From: a bacterium | Lineage (GTDB): Bacteria > Vulcanimicrobiota > Xenobia > Xenobiales > JADMJV01 | Direction: 5' to 3' | Length of the DNA: 64,000 nucleotides | Assembly: GCA_018266105.1 (NCBI GenBank) | Contig: JAFEBA010000065.1 | Coordinates: 1 to 64,000, forward strand | Shown: positions 58,390-64,000 of the stretch, in pieces | How positions within the stretch are numbered: position 1 is the first letter of the stretch | Layout of the letters: every line of letters starts with the position of its first letter | Notes under the pieces: generated by a model | The model's database searches: none | Told to the model about the DNA's origin: nothing | Seen by the model: the letters and a program-made list of their open reading frames with translations, nothing else | Program-made: the position numbers and the translations under genes

Positions 58390-60138
58390 GTGAAAGTCCA
58401 CGAGTTTGGTCTTCGACCCGAACGGCAACGCCTCTTCAGTCATCAGGGCGAGGGCTATTCCTTCCCCGTAGACGGAACTCCCTTTCGGCTCGGGCGTCGG
58501 CCTGATTCTCCCCAACAACAGGCTGAGGCCAGGTGGGAGGACGGCCAACTTTTTGTACGCGATCTGGGTGGACAGGACACTTACATCAATGGTCAGCCGG
58601 TCAAGTCGGGGGAGTGGACCGTCTTGCCGCCGCAGGCCCGTCTGGCTTTGGGTGATTCGCATCAGGACAGCCTGGTGCTCGGCGTGGGGGCTCCGGCGGG
58701 TCTGGACTCGGCTTCGCAGCCGACTCGCTACCGACTTCGGTTGTCTGACGGTCGCACCCAGGAACTTCAAGCAAGCATGAAGGTCGGCCGGCGGACGGGC
58801 AATGATTTGACCTTGAGTCACCCCAGCGTCAGCCGAGAGCACGCGTTTCTGCAGGCGGGCCGTGGCTCTCTGAAGGTCTACGATAACGCTTCCACCCAGG
58901 GCACCTACGTGAATGGCGAGCGCCTGGAGGCAAAGAAGTGGGTCGAGGTTCCGCTGGGCGCCGAGCTTCGCTTTGGTCAGGAGCCGGTCAGCTTTGAAGC
59001 CGAGAAACCACTGCTGGTTAGCTTTTACGGGGACGGTTCGACTCCCGATATCGCGGAGTATGTCAAAGCCCAACCGTCTCGCCTGGAGCCAGCCTTGGAG
59101 CGGGCCGGAGCACCGGTCATGGTGCGGGGAGCGGTCGCCCAGGGAAGCATCGTGAAGGCGGCCGCCTATACGGCTCTGCCGGCTTTGACAGCGACCGCCA
59201 TGGTAGCGGCTGGAGTGGTGGCAGGAGTGGCTCTTACTGGGCCCGCAGGCCCGGTTTTGGCCCTGGTGGAAGGTGCTGTGGCGCTCGGGGCTGGAACCAT
59301 AACCTATCAGTTGCGTCATCTGTTTAAGGGTGGTATGGGAGCTCTGAAAGAGCGGGCCAAGGGGGTCGCCGAGTGGATGCGTCCCTGGGCCCACGTTCAG
59401 ACCAAGGTTATCAATCAGGGACCCCGACTCGAGCAGTTTCAGGACCTTTGGAAGACCAGTCTCAGTTCATTTCCTTCGGCTCGTCACGTGGTCTACGTTT
59501 CTGGTCACGGCACTCAGAAGTCGGCCGCCGGCTTGAATTTCGCGGACCTGGGGCAGAGCGTGCGCGGAGCTGAGATGATGGTGCTGGATGCCTGCAACGG
59601 AGCCCAACTGGAGTCTTTGAGCAAGCTGACTGAGTCCGCTCAGGTGGCCATTGCCTCGGAGCACAAGGTCAACGGAGCGGGTTTTCCCATTCAGCAGATG
59701 TTTGGTCAGTCCGAGTTCGCCCGTGACCCGCGCAAACTGGCAGCTGATATGGTCCAGGCCAGCAGCCATTATCGCCGGGCGGACTCGTTGGTGGCGGTGG
59801 ACCTGGCCCAACTCAAGCATCAGTTGTTGCCTGGATTGAATGCATTGGGCCCGGCTCTGTTGGAGCTGCCCGGTTTGCGCAAGCAGATGAAGTCCGCGCT
59901 CAAAGAGAGTCAGCGCAGCGACACTGGCTTTCTTCAGCAGAAGGTCGACCTGGGTAATTTCCTGGCTCGGCTGAACCGGATCCCTGGTCTGTCTCAGGCC
60001 TGCCCTGAACTTAAGGCCGTAAGCGAAAGTTTTGACCGTACCGTGTTGGCGATGATGGGGCAAGGCACCCTGACCTTCGACCGTCGTCCCGATTCTCAGT
60101 TGCCGGAAGGTTGGGTCAAATTTCTCAAGGCTATTTAG
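58390..60138 (+). CDS. FHA-FHA-membrane-clostripain-like (C11) protease
   Basis: A 582-residue protein of unusual makeup. Two FHA phosphothreonine-binding domains come first: a degenerate one (about residues 33-85) and a complete one (133-185) with GRRTGNDLTLSHPSVSREHA and GTYVNGERL. A Gly/Ala-rich hydrophobic region (255-305, one or two membrane helices) links to a caspase-like protease of the C11/clostripain type: His373 in VYVSGHGTQ and Cys402 in VLDACNGAQLES, then VAIASEHKVNGAGFPIQQMF, as in clostripain. Cleavage after basic residues is typical of C11. The start is GTG. A Ser/Thr kinase could phosphorylate a partner read by the FHA domains. Confidence 0.82.
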   Translation: MKVHEFGLRPERQRLFSHQGEGYSFPVDGTPFRLGRRPDSPQQQAEARWEDGQLFVRDLGGQDTYINGQPVKSGEWTVLPPQARLALGDSHQDSLVLGVGAPAGLDSASQPTRYRLRLSDGRTQELQASMKVGRRTGNDLTLSHPSVSREHAFLQAGRGSLKVYDNASTQGTYVNGERLEAKKWVEVPLGAELRFGQEPVSFEAEKPLLVSFYGDGSTPDIAEYVKAQPSRLEPALERAGAPVMVRGAVAQGSIVKAAAYTALPALTATAMVAAGVVAGVALTGPAGPVLALVEGAVALGAGTITYQLRHLFKGGMGALKERAKGVAEWMRPWAHVQTKVINQGPRLEQFQDLWKTSLSSFPSARHVVYVSGHGTQKSAAGLNFADLGQSVRGAEMMVLDACNGAQLESLSKLTESAQVAIASEHKVNGAGFPIQQMFGQSEFARDPRKLAADMVQASSHYRRADSLVAVDLAQLKHQLLPGLNALGPALLELPGLRKQMKSALKESQRSDTGFLQQKVDLGNFLARLNRIPGLSQACPELKAVSESFDRTVLAMMGQGTLTFDRRPDSQLPEGWVKFLKAI

Positions 60139-61313
60139 ATCAAGCGAAGGAAAGCGTAGTTTTCTTCGAGTCGGATCAGCAGTAGATTGGAACCTCCTTG
60201 GACTGGAAAAGACCATTCAATCTGGTGTTTTTCGAAACCGAAGAGCTCTCGCTGGCCGCTTGAAAAGTCCTCGGCCAGAAGTCGGCCTGCGTCCCAGATG
60301 ACCAGTCTTCGAGAGTTCCCGCCCAGCAGTTGACCCGAGCGTGTGACCTGCCGTTGATGGGTGGCGTCAAACAGGCCATATTCGAGGGCTTCGCCACCCA
60401 GCTGGTGGTGATTGCCGTTGCAGTCGACACGGACCAACGAGCGATCCAGCGCCAGTGCGTAACGTTGCTTTTCGCCAGGACCCAGGACCAGCACCGGTGG
60501 TCCCCCTCGTTCGTCTTCCTCATCCTCGTAGTCGAAATTCTTACGGTAGAAGGCGCTATGAATCGCCTCTTGCGGGGGCCAGACCAGAGCGACCAGACCG
60601 GGTTGGATCTCTCTCCAGGGGAAGGGGGCGCTGCTCAGCAAGGCATCAAACTGATAGAGACTGAGAGAGACCTGGCCGTCTTGGGAAATCTGCCCCAGCA
60701 CGGGCTCATTGTTTTGATAACCGTAGAGCTTTTTAGCGTGTCCGGCTGGCCATTGGTGGGCGTTTTCGGCCACAGCGCATTCCTGGCCAGCCCACTGCCA
60801 GATCCATTCGAATCGGCACCGCCCGCCCCGCATGGCCAGATTGCGCTCAGGAAACTGGGCGAAATCCAGAGTGTCCGGCGCGCACGGTCGACTCTCGCCG
60901 TCCCTCAGGTGATACTGACGCTCCCCCCACTTCAGCTCCAGCCCTCGGATTCCAGCAGCCAGCTCGCTGGGGTGCACGGAATCGGAAACTTCCAGAGGCC
61001 ACCAATCTCCTACCGGCTCCGCCGGCAGAATCATAGGGGGGTCCGGAATCTCGGGCTCCCAGCGTTCTCCACCCGTCAACAGCGGTTGAAGATGTTCCAG
61101 GCTTTCGGCCTGCATCAAGCGTTCGCATTCGTTGAGCCAGGGCTGTAGTCTCTCCAGATCAGACTGATTTGCTCCCACCACAATTAATTGCGGGGGAGGG
61201 TAGGCAGAGTAGGTCACTCTGGAAGTCGGGGGAGTTTCCAAGAGGTCCAACAGGCCGTGCTGGCTCCGGCTTGGATAACGGTGGAGATCGCCCAGATGGA
61301 TGATACCGCGCAT
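60135..61313 (-). CDS. Soluble protein of unknown function with repeated beta segments
   Basis: A 392-residue protein, no signal peptide or membrane segment, with acidic beta-rich regions (YEDEEDERGGPPVLVLGPGE) and strands resembling a propeller-like blade pattern (SRRLVIWDAGRLLAEDFSSG). I recognise no family. It faces the FHA-C11 gene tail to tail with a four-base TTAG overlap, and is separated from the subtilase by a strong terminator. Confidence 0.65.
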   Translation of the reverse strand: MRGIIHLGDLHRYPSRSQHGLLDLLETPPTSRVTYSAYPPPQLIVVGANQSDLERLQPWLNECERLMQAESLEHLQPLLTGGERWEPEIPDPPMILPAEPVGDWWPLEVSDSVHPSELAAGIRGLELKWGERQYHLRDGESRPCAPDTLDFAQFPERNLAMRGGRCRFEWIWQWAGQECAVAENAHQWPAGHAKKLYGYQNNEPVLGQISQDGQVSLSLYQFDALLSSAPFPWREIQPGLVALVWPPQEAIHSAFYRKNFDYEDEEDERGGPPVLVLGPGEKQRYALALDRSLVRVDCNGNHHQLGGEALEYGLFDATHQRQVTRSGQLLGGNSRRLVIWDAGRLLAEDFSSGQRELFGFEKHQIEWSFPVQGGSNLLLIRLEENYAFLRLI

Positions 61314-61332
61314 ACAGAGGATTACCTCAAAT

Positions 61333-61368
61333 AGAAAAGGAGACCCGCTTCGGCGGGTCTCCTTTTCT
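61333..61368 (-). terminator. Perfect 16-bp terminator with UUCG loop
   Basis: AGAAAAGGAGACCCGC (61333-61348) pairs perfectly with GCGGGTCTCCTTTTCT (61353-61368) around a TTCG tetraloop. It ends the subtilase transcript 25 bp after its stop codon and can work on both strands. Confidence 0.92.
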
Positions 61369-61392
61369 CAGACTGGCTGTCGGAGGACGAGC

Positions 61393-62676
61393 CTATACCT
61401 TGGTTTCTTGCTGGTTCACCGCGTGGCCCAGCAGAGCTCCGTGAGCGTTGAGGCGGTTGCCGTCGACCACTTTGCTCTTCCAGCTGTCCAGCTTGTCGGC
61501 GCCATTCAGGATGCGCTCTTTGAGCTGTTCGGGGGTGAGGTCGGGGAAGGCCGAGGCCACCAGTCCGGCTACGCCGGCCACGTGAGGAGTGGCCATCGAG
61601 GTGCCGCTCATCATCTGGTATCCACCGCCGGGGGCGCAGCTGTAGATGTCCTTGCCGGGTGCGGCGATATCCACCGTGGTGGCGCCGTAGTTGGAGAAGC
61701 CGGGCTTCTTGTCGTTGCGGTCGCTGGCGGCCACGGCGATGTTGTTGCTCAGCTCGTAGTTGCTGGGGTAGTTGGGGTAGACGTCGTTGTTCATGTAGTT
61801 GTTGCCGGCGGCCATGATGTGCAGCGCGGGCGAGCTGGCGAAGGCTTCTTTTTGGGCTTCGCTGGCTCCGCCACCACCCCAGCTGTTGGAGGTGATCTTG
61901 GCCCCCATCTTGGTGGCATACTCGATGCCGCGCAGGATGGCGGCCGAGTCGGTGGAGCCCGAGTCGTCGAAGATTTTGACGGCCATAATCTGGGCGTGGT
62001 GGTTGACGCCCACGACACCGATGCCGTTGTTGCCGACAGCGCCGATGGTTCCGGCGCAGTGGCTGCCGTGACCGTGACCGTCCATGGGGTCGCCGGTCTG
62101 GGCGTTGGCGTTGAAACCGTGCACATCGTCGATCACGCCGTTTCCGTCATCGTCGATGCCGTTGCCGGGGATTTCGCCCTTGTTGGTCCAGATGTTGGCG
62201 GCCAGGTCGGGGTGATTGTAGTCGATGCCGGTGTCGATCACGGCGATGATGGGAGCGTCATTCCGTCCCGTGTGAATCTGCCAGGCGGCGGGAGCGTCGA
62301 TGTCGCAGCCGGCGGTGCCGCCGTTCTGACCGGTGTTATTCATGCCCCAGAGTTCGGGCACCAGGTCATTGGGAGCGGCATTGCTGGGCTGGCCCTGCTC
62401 CTTGGAGTCCAGGTGGTAAATGTAGTTGGGTTCGACATAGGCCACGGCGGGGTCGCTCTTCATTTTGGCGATGGCCTGTTCGGTGGTCATTCCGGCGGGC
62501 AGGTTGAGCTGCATCATCTCGCCCTTGTCGAAGAGGCCGGACTGGCCGAATTCGAATTTGTCGGCCACGGTCGCGCCGTATTTGTCGGCAAAGCTGGTGC
62601 TGTCAGTGAGGGCGCGGGCATTGTCGCCTCGGGTGCGAACGATAACTTGTCCAGGTACGTAATCGGCCTTGATCAT
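61393..62676 (-). CDS. Subtilisin-family serine protease without signal peptide
   Basis: A 427-residue S8 protease. The catalytic triad is Asp in VIDTGIDYNHPDL, His in DGHGHGSHCAGT and Ser in MSGTSMATPHVAGVAGLVAS, with the oxyanion Asn in MAAGNNYMNND. An N-terminal propeptide-like region (VPGQVIVRTRGDNARALTDS; DPAVAYVEPN) precedes it. The start at 62676 is chosen for the GGAG 8 bases upstream. No signal peptide is seen although subtilases are normally secreted; export might use another system, or the true start may lie further upstream. It diverges from the structured RNA. Confidence 0.93.
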   Translation of the reverse strand: MIKADYVPGQVIVRTRGDNARALTDSTSFADKYGATVADKFEFGQSGLFDKGEMMQLNLPAGMTTEQAIAKMKSDPAVAYVEPNYIYHLDSKEQGQPSNAAPNDLVPELWGMNNTGQNGGTAGCDIDAPAAWQIHTGRNDAPIIAVIDTGIDYNHPDLAANIWTNKGEIPGNGIDDDGNGVIDDVHGFNANAQTGDPMDGHGHGSHCAGTIGAVGNNGIGVVGVNHHAQIMAVKIFDDSGSTDSAAILRGIEYATKMGAKITSNSWGGGGASEAQKEAFASSPALHIMAAGNNYMNNDVYPNYPSNYELSNNIAVAASDRNDKKPGFSNYGATTVDIAAPGKDIYSCAPGGGYQMMSGTSMATPHVAGVAGLVASAFPDLTPEQLKERILNGADKLDSWKSKVVDGNRLNAHGALLGHAVNQQETKV

Positions 62677-62745
62677 TGTGGTCTCCAAATGTTGGTGTGT
62701 GTGCTGTCACCTTACACCTGAAAACACCCTGAAAAGATGAACACG

Positions 62746-62780
62746 ATTTGAACGACTTACAAAAATCTAAATTTGAACGA
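62746..62780. promoter_or_regulatory. Direct repeats in the subtilase-ncRNA control region
   Basis: ATTTGAACGA occurs twice, 62746-62755 and 62771-62780, 25 bp apart, in the gap between the subtilase start and the ncRNA promoter. Exact 10-bp repeats at that spacing suggest binding by a tandem dimer. A related ATTTGTGAACGA lies before the coiled-coil gene (about 52392-52403). Confidence 0.45.
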
Positions 62781-62803
62781 AATGTTAACGTCTGGACATG
62801 TTG

Positions 62804-62833
62804 TTGACAGCTGGAATGTGGGTAACATACATT
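62804..62833 (+). promoter_or_regulatory. Sigma-70-like promoter of the large ncRNA
   Basis: TTGACA (62804-62809) is a perfect -35 box; TACATT (62828-62833, 18-bp spacer) or ATACAT (17-bp spacer) is the best -10. Transcription would start near 62840, at the first hairpin. No gene with a convincing start follows, so the transcript is probably non-coding. Confidence 0.65.
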
Positions 62834-62838
62834 CCTCG

Positions 62839-63837
62839 AGCACTCCACGGAGTGCAAGACGCACTGGTGGGCGTATCGCCAGAGGTAGCCTGCAGACTCA
62901 GTCAGGCCGGAGAGAATTGGCTTCGCATAACCCAATTCTGGCCCGATACAGCAACGGGTGCCCGCGAGGGCAGAACACTGTCAGGCGGTCGTAAGACCGA
63001 TAGGCAGTGCGAAATCCCGACCGAGCTGGTGTTAATCGGGGAGCCTGAGCAGGAAGGTGGCTCTCAGGAGGCTCTGTCCCGCCAGAGGGGCAGGGGAGTG
63101 TGGGAGGTCGCGTGCGACCTCCAAACCTCAGCACACAGCGCAGGGAGCAGCGAAATGTATGCTCTCGGGCCTCTAAGGCCCTGAGAACCGCGAGGTGAAA
63201 GCCTGCGGGCGGGAGTCGCAAGACAAAAGCCCACAGCACTCAGGTAGTCGAAGGGGAGCCTGGACAGGGAGAAGAGGCGTCCAGGAGGCTCTGTTGCAGC
63301 CAAGCAACAGGGGTTCGTGCAGACCTCAGCACGTGGCCGGACGACACCGGCGCAAAGCGATCGAAAGCAGTGTCGTGAGGATCACATCAGTGGTTCGGAC
63401 CGCGAGGATAAACAGACGCGTTGGGAGCCGGTGAACAACCGGGGAAAAGCGCGCCTGAACGAACCAACCAAAAGGGAACTCGGCAACGAATGAACCCGAT
63501 GGATGTGGGAGCCTGGTGCAGGAGGACGGCGACCAGGGGGCGCTCAATCGGCCTGAACGATCGAGGGGTAGATTGCATACCTTAGCAATCCGCTGAGCTT
63601 TTACAGCGTGAGCCACTAATGGGCAAAAAGAGGTGTCTCAGAGAGGGTGCTCCTCTGTGAGATCTCAAAAGAGAGGCCGGGATCGGCGTCAGGAACCGCG
63701 AGGTGAAAAACTCGCCGCGGGAGGCTCTTGGGAGCGGAAAGCGGTGGAGGACCTGAAGCGTCAGATCATCCGGATGCCAGGTGTTGGAGTGGAAGGCAGC
63801 CTGGCAATGAAAAACCACCGAGTGCTCGGTGGTTTTT
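62839..63837 (+). ncRNA. Candidate 1-kb ornate structured non-coding RNA with three repeat modules
   Basis: This region has no ORF that looks like protein (short, codon-poor, interrupted) but many stems: GCACTC-CACG-GAGTGC at 62839-62854, AGAATTGG/CCAATTCT (62913-62939), TGCCC-GCGA-GGGCA (62959-62972), CGGTC-GTAA-GACCG (62986-62999), GGAGGTCGC/GCGACCTCC and others. Two are capped by GNRA loops on this strand. Three divergent modules (63041-63200, 63256-63412, 63509-63708) share the order GAGCCTG-hairpin, GCC-loop hairpin, AGGGG, ACCTYA-loop hairpin and ACCGCGAGG element, with compensating stem changes. A promoter precedes it and a terminator ends it. I recognise no known class; group I/II intron, RNase P, tmRNA and 6S do not fit. 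Confidence 0.8.
63810..63837 (+). terminator. Terminator of the large ncRNA
   Basis: AAAAACCACCGAG (63810-63822) pairs with CTCGGTGGTTTTT (63825-63837) with a TG at the tip, ending in a five-T run. A 7-bp stem, TGCCAGG/CCTGGCA (63775-63806), sits just before it. The stem is a textbook rho-independent terminator. Confidence 0.93.
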
Positions 63838-63880
63838 CTATTTTCTGAAGCTTTTCAGACCTGCTCAACCTGGGGACGCC

Positions 63881-64000
63881 ACCCTCGTGGAGCGTTCGGC
63901 CTGCTCCACCCAGCGACGACATCCCCATGGAGCGTCCGGCCTGCTCCACCCAGCGACGACTCCCCCGTGGAGCCTCCGGCCTGCTCCACCCAGCGACGAC
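63881..64000 (+). repeat. Tandem 40-bp hairpin repeats running off the window
   Basis: Three head-to-tail copies of exactly 40 bp (63881-63920, 63921-63960, 63961-64000) differ mainly in the first six bases and at a few loop positions. Each contains GTGGAGC ... GCTCCAC (ATGGAGC in the second copy), able to form a 7-bp hairpin, followed by CCAGCGACGAC. A degraded copy precedes them (63858-63880, CCTGCTCAACC). The length is not a multiple of three, so a repeated protein is unlikely. There is no spacer, so this is not a CRISPR array; more copies probably lie to the right. Confidence 0.85.

Noticed and set aside
62798..63818. Several ORFs of 60-130 codons inside the ncRNA region, both strands.
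   Set aside because: Each is short, rich in Arg/Pro/Ser with no family, overlaps others, and runs across perfect hairpins. Structure, promoter and terminator explain the region better.
62839..63837. Group I or II intron, RNase P RNA, tmRNA or 6S RNA.
   Set aside because: No domain V-like stem, no P4 GAGGAAAGTCC-type block, no tRNA-like ends and no tag reading frame were found; the three-module layout is unlike these.
63881..64000. CRISPR array.
   Set aside because: The 40-bp repeats are back to back with no 25-40 bp unique spacers; only the first six bases vary. No cas gene is near.

Overview
The window is a gene-dense (mostly above 85% coding), high-GC bacterial chromosome segment. It has short or absent intergenic gaps, mixed strands, many GTG/TTG starts and GGAGG-type ribosome sites. 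There is no rRNA or ribosomal-protein operon, so I cannot fix the phylum. A large AsmA-like envelope protein, several signal peptides and a lipoprotein suggest a diderm (Gram-negative type) heterotroph. An F420-type nitroreductase homologue, FHA and Hanks-kinase signalling, and tandem-repeat proteins fit a deep-branching, soil-type lineage, but that is inference. No phage, IS element, CRISPR array or integrase is visible.

Layout. 1-1.3 kb: start of a methylcrotonoyl-CoA-carboxylase-like beta subunit and a YceI protein. 1.4-6.3 kb: EF-hand zinc carboxypeptidase, small secreted proteins, cinA, an ATP-grasp gene. 6.5-10 kb: glycine-zipper protein, HExxH metallopeptidase, membrane Ser/Thr kinase. 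10-21 kb: molybdopterin oxidoreductase, gamma-glutamyltransferase, AsmA-like giant, orphan histidine kinase, HAD hydrolase, phytase-like phosphatase. 21-31 kb: S9 peptidase, TruC-like pseudouridine synthase, GAF-PAS-GGDEF cyclase, EamA exporter with divergent MocR regulator, a 31-codon micropeptide, PfkB kinase. 31-34.4 kb: a compact four-gene pantothenate/CoA operon (DUF2520-panB-panC-coaX). 34.5-41 kb: prolyl oligopeptidase, a 13-repeat lipoprotein, FecR-like anti-sigma factor, RmlD-like reductase, tRNA-Tyr. 41-50.4 kb: PLP decarboxylase, formate/nitrite-type channel, F420-type nitroreductase, second EF-hand carboxypeptidase, methyltransferase, hemW. 50.4-61.3 kb: 614-aa coiled-coil protein, homogentisate dioxygenase, MRJP-FKBP fusion, S9 peptidase, FHA-FHA-membrane-clostripain-like protein. 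61.3-64 kb: subtilase, then 1.3 kb without genes.

The genes suggest a peptide-eating organism: three S9 peptidases, two M14 carboxypeptidases, a subtilase, a GGT, an HExxH peptidase and a C11-like peptidase, next to aromatic amino acid (HmgA, PLP decarboxylase) and branched-chain (carboxylase) catabolism.

The most notable element is 62,804-63,840. Its open reading frames look spurious, but it has a promoter-like sequence, many perfect hairpins, GNRA tetraloops and a strong intrinsic terminator. Inside it a structural module is repeated three times. The modules differ in sequence but keep their stems through compensatory changes and share loop motifs (AGGGG, an ACCTYA loop and an ACCGCGAGG element). 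I interpret it as a roughly 1-kb ornate non-coding RNA of a class I do not recognise. It is followed by perfectly phased 40-bp hairpin repeats that run off the window end.
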